64,000 nucleotides of DNA. Source: Bacteroidales bacterium (GTDB lineage Bacteria > Bacteroidota > Bacteroidia > Bacteroidales > UBA3824). The position numbers and the translations under genes are program-made. Under the pieces are notes generated by a model that made no database searches, had not been told where the DNA came from, and saw nothing but the letters and a program-made list of their open reading frames with translations. Positions 36,351 to 45,026 of the stretch are shown piece by piece. The stretch spans positions 1-64,000 of the forward strand of contig JAKSUC010000005.1 of assembly GCA_024413595.1 (NCBI GenBank), given 5' to 3'. Position 1 is the first letter of the stretch; each line of letters starts with the position of its first letter.

Positions 36351-36842
36351 TTAATTGTTATATTTTTCTAATAATCTGTTAATAGCTACAAAAGATTTTT
36401 CTATAGAATAGCCTCTACTTGCGCAAAATCTAAGAAGTTTTGCTCTAGCTTCTTTTGAATATATGTTATCTTTAATTGATTTTGCTTTTTTTTCAACTTG
36501 TTCATAAATAATATCAGATTCGTTGAGTTCTGCAAAATCAGCAATAGCGTTTTCAATAAGAGATTTAGAAATTTTTTTTTGCAACAAAGCCATTGCAATT
36601 TTTTTAGTACCCCATTTACTAAAACGTTGTTTGTCTTTTACAAAAGCTTCTACATATCTTTCATTGTTGATATAATTATTTTCAATTAAAAAATTTAAAG
36701 CACGATTACACTCATTTTGGGACAATCCTTTTTTTGTTAAATAATCAATTGCATCTTGTTCGCATTTTTCGGAACGAGAACATAAAGAAGCTAAGTTATT
36801 TAATACTTGACAATAGTATTGTTCGTTATTATTCAAATCCAT
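36351..36842 (-). CDS. recX: RecX, regulator of RecA
   Basis: A 163-aa helical protein with the RecX pattern: AIDYLTKKGLSQNECNRALN, then YINNERYVEAFVKDKQRFSKWG, then KIAMALLQKKISKSLIENAI, and a final three-helix repeat. RecX binds RecA filaments and modulates recombination. Its presence inside a chemosensory operon is odd; recA is not in this window. The gene overlaps the lipoprotein gene upstream by 14 bp. Confidence 0.85.
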   Translation of the reverse strand: MDLNNNEQYYCQVLNNLASLCSRSEKCEQDAIDYLTKKGLSQNECNRALNFLIENNYINNERYVEAFVKDKQRFSKWGTKKIAMALLQKKISKSLIENAIADFAELNESDIIYEQVEKKAKSIKDNIYSKEARAKLLRFCASRGYSIEKSFVAINRLLEKYNN

Positions 36843-37215
36843 AATATGTAATCTTATATTTGCCTTCGCGACAAATTAATTGAATTTTTTCAGTAGTTAT
36901 TTTATCTTCATATTTTACTTCGTAAATCAATTCAACACGGGTAATATTATTAATAGTGTCGGAATAGTAATTTTTTCGAGTAAAATTCAGAATTTTTCCA
37001 TTTTTTTGTTGAATTTTTGTTAAAGATTCAATCCAAGTGTTTCTAGAAGTTTGAATAAAAACGTCGTTGTCAATGAGCGAAACAGCAGTTTCAAAATCTT
37101 CGCATTTTAACATTTTATAAAAAAACTCAACCGTTTCGTCTGCATCTTTAACAGCGCATCCATTCACAAACGTTATCAATAACAACGAAATCAACAAAAT
37201 ACAATTCTTTTTCAT
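36829..37215 (-). CDS. Small lipoprotein of unknown function
   Basis: A 128-aa protein with a lipoprotein signal, MKKNCILLISLLLITFVNGC, Cys at residue 20. The mature part (AVKDADETVEFFYKMLKCED onwards) has the size and look of a small NTF2/DUF4878-like lipoprotein domain, but this is only an impression. First gene of the unit leading into recX and the chemosensory genes. Confidence 0.75.
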   Translation of the reverse strand: MKKNCILLISLLLITFVNGCAVKDADETVEFFYKMLKCEDFETAVSLIDNDVFIQTSRNTWIESLTKIQQKNGKILNFTRKNYYSDTINNITRVELIYEVKYEDKITTEKIQLICREGKYKITYYGFE

Positions 37216-37354
37216 TACAATTTTTATTTGACTGCAAGTTAATTCTTTTTATGTGTATAGTCAAGAAAAAAATAAATATTTTTTTGAGTAAAAAACATTT
37301 TGTATTTTTAATATATTATTTACAACTTTGCAGAGTATTCAATATAAATATAAA

Positions 37355-38161
37355 ATGAATATTTTTATAATCGGAACAGGAAATGTGGCATGGAGTTTAA
37401 TCCCAGCCTTAAAAGAAAGTGGACATAATATTGTTGGAGTTTATGGCAGAACAGCGCAAAATGTAACAAAAATTGCCGAAAATTTTAGAATAGCACCAGT
37501 GTTTGAATTGTCTAAAATAACACCATACGCAGATGCTTATTTTATATTAACAGCAGATAGTGGAATTATGCCAATGGCTTCGGCTTTAAAAACACAAAAA
37601 ATTGTTATTCACACAAGTGGAACCACAGATATAAATGTTTTAAAACGATATTTTAAAAATTGTGGAGTAATTTATCCAATTCAAACATTTTCAAAATCAG
37701 TAAAAGTTGATTTAAAAAACACTCCACTTTTAGTTGAATATAGTGATGAAATTACTGCACAAAAAATATTGTATATAGCACATTCATTGTCGCAAGATGT
37801 TAGAGAAATGACATCGGCTCAGCGACGTTGTTTGCATTTAAGTGCTGTTTTTGCATGTAATTTTACAAATCATATAATTGCAACTTCAAAAATGTTGATG
37901 AACGAAAATGAAGTTGATTTTTCGTTGTTGGAACCTCTTATAAAAGAAACAATTAGAAAAGCATTAACAAATGATCCTGTATTATGTCAAAGTGGACCTG
38001 CAGTTCGTCGCGACACAGGAATATTAAATTTGCATCTTGAAATGCTAAATTCGCATCCAACTTTAAAAAAAATATATAGTTTTGTAAGTGATAGTATTGT
38101 TGAATTTTCAGAAAAATATAAAAACGGACTCGACAATATAGAACAATCTAATTTTCAGTAG
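37355..38161 (+). CDS. Rossmann-fold and DUF2520 domain protein
   Basis: A 268-aa protein with a dinucleotide-binding start, MNIFIIGTGNVAWSLIPALK, and DUF2520 behind it (VIHTSGTTDINVLKRYFKNC, VIYPIQTFSKS, LHLSAVFACNFTNHI). The family is related to pyrroline-5-carboxylate reductase and ketopantoate reductase, but the reaction is not established. The start at 37355 is set by the Rossmann motif; a start 27 bp earlier would add residues not typical of the family. Probably co-transcribed with the prenyltransferase gene 3 bp downstream. Confidence 0.88.
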   Translation: MNIFIIGTGNVAWSLIPALKESGHNIVGVYGRTAQNVTKIAENFRIAPVFELSKITPYADAYFILTADSGIMPMASALKTQKIVIHTSGTTDINVLKRYFKNCGVIYPIQTFSKSVKVDLKNTPLLVEYSDEITAQKILYIAHSLSQDVREMTSAQRRCLHLSAVFACNFTNHIIATSKMLMNENEVDFSLLEPLIKETIRKALTNDPVLCQSGPAVRRDTGILNLHLEMLNSHPTLKKIYSFVSDSIVEFSEKYKNGLDNIEQSNFQ

Positions 38162-38164
38162 AAT

Positions 38165-39121
38165 ATGAACTCTTTTCTAAAAATGGTAAGGTATAAAAAC
38201 CTATTAATGATTGTATTATTACAAGTGTTAATAAATTGGTGTCTTGTGGTTCCAATCTTGAATTTATATGAATTAACGCCAACTTTTACAATACTTGATT
38301 TTATATTTATGACACTTGCAACAATAATGATAGCAGGTGGAGGTTATGTTATAAACGATTATTTTGATACAAAAGCCGATTTAATAAATCGACCTAATAA
38401 TGTGATTGTTGGAACAGATATTAGTAGAGGAAATGCTTTAACATGGCATTTAGCATTAAATATTATTGCTTGTATATTAGGAGCTTTGGTTTCTATAAGA
38501 ATTGGGGTTTGGATATTTGCATTTGCTTATCCTATTATTTCTGGATTATTATGGTTTTATTCTTCAACATATAAAAAAATGTTTCTTTTAGGAAACATTA
38601 TTGTAGCTTTTTTAATAAGTATAATTCCACTAATGCCTGTAGCTTATCAACTTCCAGGACAAATGAATACTGATAATCCAAATATAATAAATGGAGTTTT
38701 TGATTTAAATCTAATTTTTTATTGGTCGTTAGGATTTTCTATATTTTCATTTATTACAACACTATTTCGTGAAATAATAAAAGATATGGAAGATTATAAT
38801 GGAGACAAAGAAAGTGGAAGAAATACAATTCCTGTTGTTTTAGGATTTAAAGTTTCAAAAATAATTGTAATATCACTAATGGTAATTACAATTTTGGGTA
38901 TAATTTGGGTGTGGATAAATTTTTTAAATGATTTAATCTCAGCTACATATTTGTCAGTTTTAGTAATATTACCATTATTATTGTTAATTTATAAAACTTT
39001 AAAAATCAAAACTAAAGAAGATTGCCATTTTGTAAGTAGCTTATCAAAAATTATTATGTTGTTAGGTATTCTTTATTTGTTTGTAGTTAGATATAATTTG
39101 TATTTGGTGGGTAATGAGTAA
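38165..39121 (+). CDS. UbiA family prenyltransferase
   Basis: A 318-aa membrane protein with about eight or nine helices. The first aspartate-rich motif is NDYFDTKADLINRPN, which binds the prenyl diphosphate through Mg; the second region is REIIKDMEDYNGDKESGRNT. The family moves prenyl chains onto aromatic or glycerol-phosphate acceptors. Bacteroidetes versions are often labelled geranylgeranylglycerol-phosphate geranylgeranyltransferase; substrate cannot be told from the sequence. Confidence 0.88.
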   Translation: MNSFLKMVRYKNLLMIVLLQVLINWCLVVPILNLYELTPTFTILDFIFMTLATIMIAGGGYVINDYFDTKADLINRPNNVIVGTDISRGNALTWHLALNIIACILGALVSIRIGVWIFAFAYPIISGLLWFYSSTYKKMFLLGNIIVAFLISIIPLMPVAYQLPGQMNTDNPNIINGVFDLNLIFYWSLGFSIFSFITTLFREIIKDMEDYNGDKESGRNTIPVVLGFKVSKIIVISLMVITILGIIWVWINFLNDLISATYLSVLVILPLLLLIYKTLKIKTKEDCHFVSSLSKIIMLLGILYLFVVRYNLYLVGNE

Positions 39122-39168
39122 AAAGATTAGTATATATTATATATCTATAAATAAATCCAAAAAATTTG

Positions 39169-39176
39169 TATTTTTG
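39169..39176 (+). promoter_or_regulatory. -7 promoter box of the second sensor phosphatase
   Basis: TATTTTTG matches TAnnTTTG, 23 bp upstream of the ATG at 39200. No -33 TTTG at the usual distance. Confidence 0.5.
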
Positions 39177-39199
39177 AAATTTGAATCAAAATATCATTT

Positions 39200-42100
39200 A
39201 TGAAAAAACATATAATAATATTATTGTTATCTATTATATTTCTATCTTTTACAGCTAAAGCTCAAATAAAGATTGCAGGGAATCCATATATCAAAAATTA
39301 TTCATTAATAGATTATGCTGGACATAAACATAATTGGTGTGCAGTTCAAGATTTTAGAGGAATAATGTATTTTGCCAATGAATTAGGAGTATTTGAGTAT
39401 GATGGAACCAATTTTAGGAGAATAGAAACATCAAAAAAATCTTCAGTATTATCATTAGCAATAAGTAATGATAAAAGAACAATATACGTAGGAGGAAATT
39501 CAGATTTAGGATATTTAGCACCTGATAAAAGTGGCTTTATGCAATATGTGTCGATATTAGACAAAGTTCCAGAACAATATCGTGTAAATATAAGAATTAG
39601 AGGAATTATAACAACCAACAATAATGAAGTAATATATTTTTCAGATTCTCAAATATTTAAATATAAAAATGATACAATATCAGTATTGTCTTTTGATGAT
39701 AATCAGAAATTATCATTTATGAGTCAATGCGATGGAAAAATATATGTACATTATGGAATTCGAGGATATTATGAATTGACCAATAAACAAGATTCACCTT
39801 TAGAATATATCAAAGAATCAAAAGACATGCAAATTGTAACAGCAATTCATTCAGAAACAGGTCCTGTTTTCGTTTCTAGAATAAAAGGTCTTTTGACAAT
39901 ACAAAATGGAGAGTTGCTAGAAATAAATGCAGAGGTAAATAATTTATTAATAGGAGAAGTATATTGTGCAAAAGAATTAAAAGGTGGATATTATGCATTT
40001 GGATTACTAACACAAGGTTTGATTATAACCGATAAAAATTTTAAACCAATAAAAATATTAAGAGAGCGAAATGGTTTATGCAATAATCAAATAATGTCAA
40101 TTTATCAAATAGAAAATAATTGCATATGGTTATCAACCCTAAATGGTATTAGTTACATAGATTTATATTCACCAATATCAACATTCCCAAATATTAATAA
40201 CATTTCATTTGTTTATCAGAAAGATAAAAAATTATTCTTAGGAGGAAATAGTTTATATTCTATTCCAATTGATAGTATCAATTTAGGAGTTGTAAATCGA
40301 AATATGTATCAAAAACAATTAGCAGATAAAGAATATGGTGCAATTTCGTTAATTGATACTATAAATAATCAAATTGTGTGTTGTACAACAAATGGATTAG
40401 TAGTTGAACAAAATAATGTGTTTTATTTAGTGGATAATGATAAACGAAAACTAAACACAATAATAAGTCCTATAGAACGTCCAGATTTATTAATAGGAGG
40501 TTGTGTCGGTGGACTTTGTGTATATTCTTATCAAAATGGAAAATGGCAATTTAGAAATACAATAAATGATGGTTTTGATGTAGAAACAAATTATATTGTT
40601 GAAGATGAAGATTATAATTTTTGGGTTTCTAAAAAGGAAACTGGAATATTTAAATTAAAATTTGATTCTGATTTTCAAGTAGTTATTGATACAACATTAT
40701 ATGATAATGCAAAAGGATTACCTGATTATAGAGGAAACTATATTTATAAAGTAAATAATGATATAGTTGTTGCAACAAAAGAAGGATTTTATGAATATGA
40801 CAAATCGCAAGATAAATTTGTAGAATCTTTAAAATATAATAAATATTTTGCTAATCATAAATATGAAATAAACAAAATATATGCAGATAAATATGGAAAC
40901 AAATGGTCATTTTATAAACCTAGTCACAAAAGTGAGAAATATAATTTAGCATGTTTAAAATCAATTTCTGATTCAGTTTATGTAGATTTGGGTAATATTT
41001 TTAACCCATTTAGTGGAAAATTCAAAAAATTTTGTGAATTAGAAGATAGTTGTTTTATTATTTGTTGCGCAGAAGAATTGGTTCATTATGATTCAAAAAT
41101 ATCAAACAATTATAATTTACCATATCGAGCATACATTCGTGCTATGAAAAATATAGAAAGCGATTCTGTTATATTTGGAGGAACATTTTTTGATAATAAT
41201 ACAATAATAGATAGTGTACAAACAGAAAACAACTCATTTAATTTACCATATTCACAAAATGGAATTAAATTTGAATTTGGAGCTAATACTTTTGAATATT
41301 CAGAAAATATAATATTTAAATATTTCTTAGAAAATAATGATAATACATGGAGCGATTGGAAATCAGATAATTTTAAAGAATTTACAAACCTTTCGCCAGG
41401 AAAATATATATTTCATATCAAAGCACTAAATATTTGGGGAATAGAAAGTCAAGAAGCAACTTTAACATTTACTATTTTAGCTCCTTGGTATTTAACTATT
41501 TGGGCTAAGATTATATATTTCTTATTATTAGTTACCTTAATTTTTGGAATAGTAAAACTAAATTTAAGACGATTAGAACAAAAAAATCAAGAACTTGAAC
41601 GAATTGTCAGCGAACGAACCGCTGAAATAATGGAAAAAAACAAAGAAATTACAGAAAAAAATAAAAGTATAACAGATAGTATAAATTACGCCAAACGCAT
41701 TCAAGACGCAATGTTGCCTTTCGAAGACAACATAAAAAAAGCATTACCAGAACATTTTATATTATTTCGTCCTCGTGATATTGTTAGTGGAGATTTTTAT
41801 TGGTTTGCCGAAACTCCTGAAAGAATTATTATTACAGCAGTAGATTGTACAGGACACGGTGTTCCTGGTGCTTTTATGAGTATGATTGGTGCTGAAATTC
41901 TTACCACCTTGGTTAACAAAGGAATTGTAGAATCCGATAATATTCTTACTCACCAAAATAGATATATTAGAAAAGCATTAAAACAAGATTTAACAGACAA
42001 TCAAGATGGAATGGATATGGCATTATGTTCAATTGATAAAAAAAGAAATGTACTTGAATATTCGGGGGCAAAAAATCCATTAGTTTATATTAAAAACGAT

Positions 42101-42418
42101 GAATTAGTTACTATCAAAGCTGACAAACAAGGTATTGGTGGAAATCAATATGAAACTAATTTTAAATATACTAAACACGAAATTCCAATTGAACCTGGTA
42201 CATGGTATTATATGTTTTCTGATGGTTTTCCCGATCAATTTGGAGGCGTTGAACATCGTAAATTTATGATTAAATATTTTAGAAATTTATTATTTGATAT
42301 TCATGATAAACCAGCAGATGTTCAGAAAAAAGTTTTGAACGATACTATAGAAAAATGGATGGTTGACGGTCAAACAGAACAAACCGATGATATTATAGTT
42401 ATTGGATTTAAATTGTAA
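39200..42418 (+). CDS. Propeller-Y_Y_Y-SpoIIE sensor phosphatase
   Basis: A 1072-aa relative of the protein at 18127-22119 without the GAF domain. A signal peptide (1-21) is followed by a propeller-type periplasmic region and a Y_Y_Y domain (about 688-760, ending LSPGKYIFHIKALNIWG). One membrane helix spans about 768-790. A coiled coil then leads into the SpoIIE phosphatase: RPRDIVSGDFYW near 855, DCTGHGVPGAFMSMIGAE, DGMDMALCSID, YMFSDGFPDQFGG and QTDDIIVIG. All metal-binding acidic residues expected for PP2C-type phosphatases are present. The M18 peptidase gene begins 23 bp downstream. Confidence 0.92.
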   Translation: MKKHIIILLLSIIFLSFTAKAQIKIAGNPYIKNYSLIDYAGHKHNWCAVQDFRGIMYFANELGVFEYDGTNFRRIETSKKSSVLSLAISNDKRTIYVGGNSDLGYLAPDKSGFMQYVSILDKVPEQYRVNIRIRGIITTNNNEVIYFSDSQIFKYKNDTISVLSFDDNQKLSFMSQCDGKIYVHYGIRGYYELTNKQDSPLEYIKESKDMQIVTAIHSETGPVFVSRIKGLLTIQNGELLEINAEVNNLLIGEVYCAKELKGGYYAFGLLTQGLIITDKNFKPIKILRERNGLCNNQIMSIYQIENNCIWLSTLNGISYIDLYSPISTFPNINNISFVYQKDKKLFLGGNSLYSIPIDSINLGVVNRNMYQKQLADKEYGAISLIDTINNQIVCCTTNGLVVEQNNVFYLVDNDKRKLNTIISPIERPDLLIGGCVGGLCVYSYQNGKWQFRNTINDGFDVETNYIVEDEDYNFWVSKKETGIFKLKFDSDFQVVIDTTLYDNAKGLPDYRGNYIYKVNNDIVVATKEGFYEYDKSQDKFVESLKYNKYFANHKYEINKIYADKYGNKWSFYKPSHKSEKYNLACLKSISDSVYVDLGNIFNPFSGKFKKFCELEDSCFIICCAEELVHYDSKISNNYNLPYRAYIRAMKNIESDSVIFGGTFFDNNTIIDSVQTENNSFNLPYSQNGIKFEFGANTFEYSENIIFKYFLENNDNTWSDWKSDNFKEFTNLSPGKYIFHIKALNIWGIESQEATLTFTILAPWYLTIWAKIIYFLLLVTLIFGIVKLNLRRLEQKNQELERIVSERTAEIMEKNKEITEKNKSITDSINYAKRIQDAMLPFEDNIKKALPEHFILFRPRDIVSGDFYWFAETPERIIITAVDCTGHGVPGAFMSMIGAEILTTLVNKGIVESDNILTHQNRYIRKALKQDLTDNQDGMDMALCSIDKKRNVLEYSGAKNPLVYIKNDELVTIKADKQGIGGNQYETNFKYTKHEIPIEPGTWYYMFSDGFPDQFGGVEHRKFMIKYFRNLLFDIHDKPADVQKKVLNDTIEKWMVDGQTEQTDDIIVIGFKL

Positions 42419-42441
42419 AACAATTAAATTACTAAATAAAG

Positions 42442-43764
42442 ATGAAAAAGAAATTAGACGAACCTCAAGAATTTGCTAACGACTTAATTGATTTTATATC
42501 TTATAGTCCTAGTACATTTCATACTACACGAAATATAAAAGCAGCCTTGTTACGTAAAGGATTTAGCGAACTTAACTTAACTGACAATTGGCAAATTGAA
42601 AAGGAAGGGAAATATTTTGTATCTCAAAACGAATCTTCATTAGCAGCATTTATAGTAGGAATGGGTAATCCTGAAACAAATGGATTTAGAATTATAGCAG
42701 CTCATACAGATTCTCCTACTATCAAAATTAAACCATCGCCAGAAATATTAGTTGCAAATGGATATATAAAACTAAATGTAGAAGTTTATGGAGGCGCTAT
42801 TTTAAATACATGGTTTGACCGTCCTCTTTCAATAGCAGGTCGCGTTGCAATCAAAAGTAAAAATCCATTTAAACCCGAAATTAGACATTTTAATGCAAAA
42901 CGCCCTTTATTAACAATTCCAAATTTGGCAATACACTTTAATCGTAATGTAAATGAAGGTGTAAAAATTAATCCACAACAACATTTGTTACCATTAATAG
43001 CTTGCATAAAATCACCACTAGAAAATAGTAATTATCTTATTGATATCATAGCTTCAGAACTAAATATTTCTGCAGATAACATTTTAGATTTTGATTTAAA
43101 TCTTTACGATACAGAAAAAGGCTGTTTATTAGGAGCAAATAATGAATTTATATCATCACCGAAACTAGATAATCTTTCGATGATTCATGCAGGTATGGAA
43201 AGCTTATTTACAAGCAATAATATCAATGCAACCCAAATGATGGTTTGTTTCGACAATGAAGAAGTAGGCAGTAGAACTCGTCAAGGAGCAGCTTCGCCAT
43301 TCTTAAAAAATGTTTTAGAACGAATAATATACAAACTAAATGGCGACAAAGAAGAATATATGCGAGCAATATATAATTCATTTTTAATATCAGCAGATCC
43401 TGCTCATGCACTTCATCCAAATTATCCTGAAATGTCGTGCTATACAAATCATCCAATAATTAATAAAGGTCCTGTCATAAAATATAATGCAGATCAAAAA
43501 TACACAACTGATGCAGAAAGTGCAGCTGTTTTTGCCGCTTTAGCAGAAATTGCAAATTCGCCAATTCAGCGTTTTACAAATCGTTCTGATTTAGCTGGAG
43601 GTTCAACTCTTGGTAGCATATCTAACACTCAAGTTGACATAAAATCTGTAGACGTAGGAACACCAATTTTAGCTATGCACTCAATTAGAGAATTATGTGG
43701 TGTATATGATCACTTTAATATAAAAAATATTTTTAAAGAATTTTTCACTTTGGGTGATTTTTAG
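42442..43764 (+). CDS. M18 family aminopeptidase
   Basis: A 440-aa metallopeptidase of the aspartyl aminopeptidase family, removing acidic residues from peptide N-termini. Metal-binding and catalytic parts seen are IIAAHTDSPTIKIKPSP, FDNEEVGSRTRQGA, ADPAHALHPNYPE and the C-terminal SDLAGGSTLG with HSIRELCGV. No signal peptide, so cytoplasmic. Confidence 0.94.
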   Translation: MKKKLDEPQEFANDLIDFISYSPSTFHTTRNIKAALLRKGFSELNLTDNWQIEKEGKYFVSQNESSLAAFIVGMGNPETNGFRIIAAHTDSPTIKIKPSPEILVANGYIKLNVEVYGGAILNTWFDRPLSIAGRVAIKSKNPFKPEIRHFNAKRPLLTIPNLAIHFNRNVNEGVKINPQQHLLPLIACIKSPLENSNYLIDIIASELNISADNILDFDLNLYDTEKGCLLGANNEFISSPKLDNLSMIHAGMESLFTSNNINATQMMVCFDNEEVGSRTRQGAASPFLKNVLERIIYKLNGDKEEYMRAIYNSFLISADPAHALHPNYPEMSCYTNHPIINKGPVIKYNADQKYTTDAESAAVFAALAEIANSPIQRFTNRSDLAGGSTLGSISNTQVDIKSVDVGTPILAMHSIRELCGVYDHFNIKNIFKEFFTLGDF

Positions 43765-43827
43765 AAACAATATATCAAAAAAAAAGCGTATATTGCAATA
43801 AATTATTAAGATGCAAAACAATTTATT

Positions 43828-44883
43828 ATGGAAGTAAAAAATAATAGACTTGTAGGTGATAATGTTACATACGTTCAAGCTACAAAATTCAACAAAACTG
43901 TTGATATGAAGCCCGACGCAATAATAATTCACTATACAGCAGGTGCAAGTGGAGCTGCCACTGTAAAACTATTTTCTGCAAAATCTGCTACAACTTCTGC
44001 TCACTTAGTTGTTAGCGAAGATGGTTCTGTTACTCAAATGGTTGATTTTAATAGAAAAGCTGTTCACGCAGGAACAAGTTCATATGGCGGACGCTCTTCG
44101 TACAACAATTTTTCTATTGGAATTGAAATCTCTAATCCAGGCTATTTGCAAAAAATTGATGGTAAATATTACACTTGGTGGGAAGCAAAAAAAGATAAAA
44201 AAACAGCAACTGCAACAAGTAAAGTTTTTACAGGAAAACATCGTAATAGTGTTACCAAAATGACCTATTGGCATACTTATACCGATGCACAAATAAAAAC
44301 TGTAAAAGAAATTTGCCAAGCAATTTGTAATGCTTATGAAATTAAAGAAATTCTAGGTCACGAAGAAATTGCGCCAGGTCGTAAATGTGATCCAGGACCA
44401 GCTTTCCCTCTTGACGATATGAGAACTGAAGTTCTTGCTAAAAAGAATATTAGCATTAACGATTTGTTTAAAAATGCAATGGCTGAATCAGCAACTTCGG
44501 CTCTTGTTATAGGCAAAGTTTCTGCTAAACTTAATTTTAGAACAGAACCAAGCACTACAGCTCCTTTAAAATCAAGTCCTATTCCAAAAGATACTTTTAT
44601 ATACATTATTGGAGAAAAAGGTGATTGGTATAATATTTTACGTGAAATAACAGGTTGGATTGATAAAGAATTTATTGAACAAGACAATTCTGATAGCGAC
44701 TATGATGGCGAATTATTAACCGACAATGCAATGCTTTATAGCGACGAAAAAAAGACAAAACGTCTTGTAAGTAGTTTAAATGCTGGTACAAAATTCAACA
44801 TACTTGAACAACAAGAAAATATGTTCAGAATTAAAGCTGTAGTTGCAGGATGGGCTTGTGCTCAATATATTAAAAAACAATAG
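43828..44883 (+). CDS. N-acetylmuramoyl-L-alanine amidase with two SH3-like domains
   Basis: A 351-aa amidase_2 (AmpD/PGRP type) enzyme that cuts between muramic acid and the stem peptide. Zn ligands are likely His in AIIIHYTAG and His and Asp in LGHEEIAPGRKCDPGP. Two SH3-like wall-binding domains follow, at about 230-290 (KLNFRTEPSTTAPLK) and about 295-350. No signal peptide is seen, so it is either cytoplasmic (wall recycling) or leaves by lysis, as phage endolysins do. No other phage genes are near. Confidence 0.9.
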   Translation: MEVKNNRLVGDNVTYVQATKFNKTVDMKPDAIIIHYTAGASGAATVKLFSAKSATTSAHLVVSEDGSVTQMVDFNRKAVHAGTSSYGGRSSYNNFSIGIEISNPGYLQKIDGKYYTWWEAKKDKKTATATSKVFTGKHRNSVTKMTYWHTYTDAQIKTVKEICQAICNAYEIKEILGHEEIAPGRKCDPGPAFPLDDMRTEVLAKKNISINDLFKNAMAESATSALVIGKVSAKLNFRTEPSTTAPLKSSPIPKDTFIYIIGEKGDWYNILREITGWIDKEFIEQDNSDSDYDGELLTDNAMLYSDEKKTKRLVSSLNAGTKFNILEQQENMFRIKAVVAGWACAQYIKKQ

Positions 44884-44903
44884 TTTTTTTAGATTTTGAT
44901 ATT

Positions 44904-44951
44904 AAGTCTTTAGATTCTTGAATAATTTTCAAGAATTTAAAGACTTTTTTT
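44904..44951 (+). terminator. Strong terminator after the amidase gene
   Basis: 19-bp arms at 44904-44922 and 44928-44946 with a single G-U pair and a 5-nt loop, then a T-run. Confidence 0.93.
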
Positions 44952-44998
44952 GTTAGTGTTATTTTCTATAAATTAGTCTTTTGTATTCTAAAAAAATA

Positions 44999-45006
44999 TA
45001 TATTTG
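44999..45006 (+). promoter_or_regulatory. -7 promoter box of the RecQ-UvrD fusion gene
   Basis: TATATTTG matches TAnnTTTG; a TTTG stands at 44980-44983, 15 bp upstream. It lies 20 bp before the ATG at 45027. Confidence 0.55.
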
Positions 45007-45026
45007 TAATATAATATTTTGAGAAT

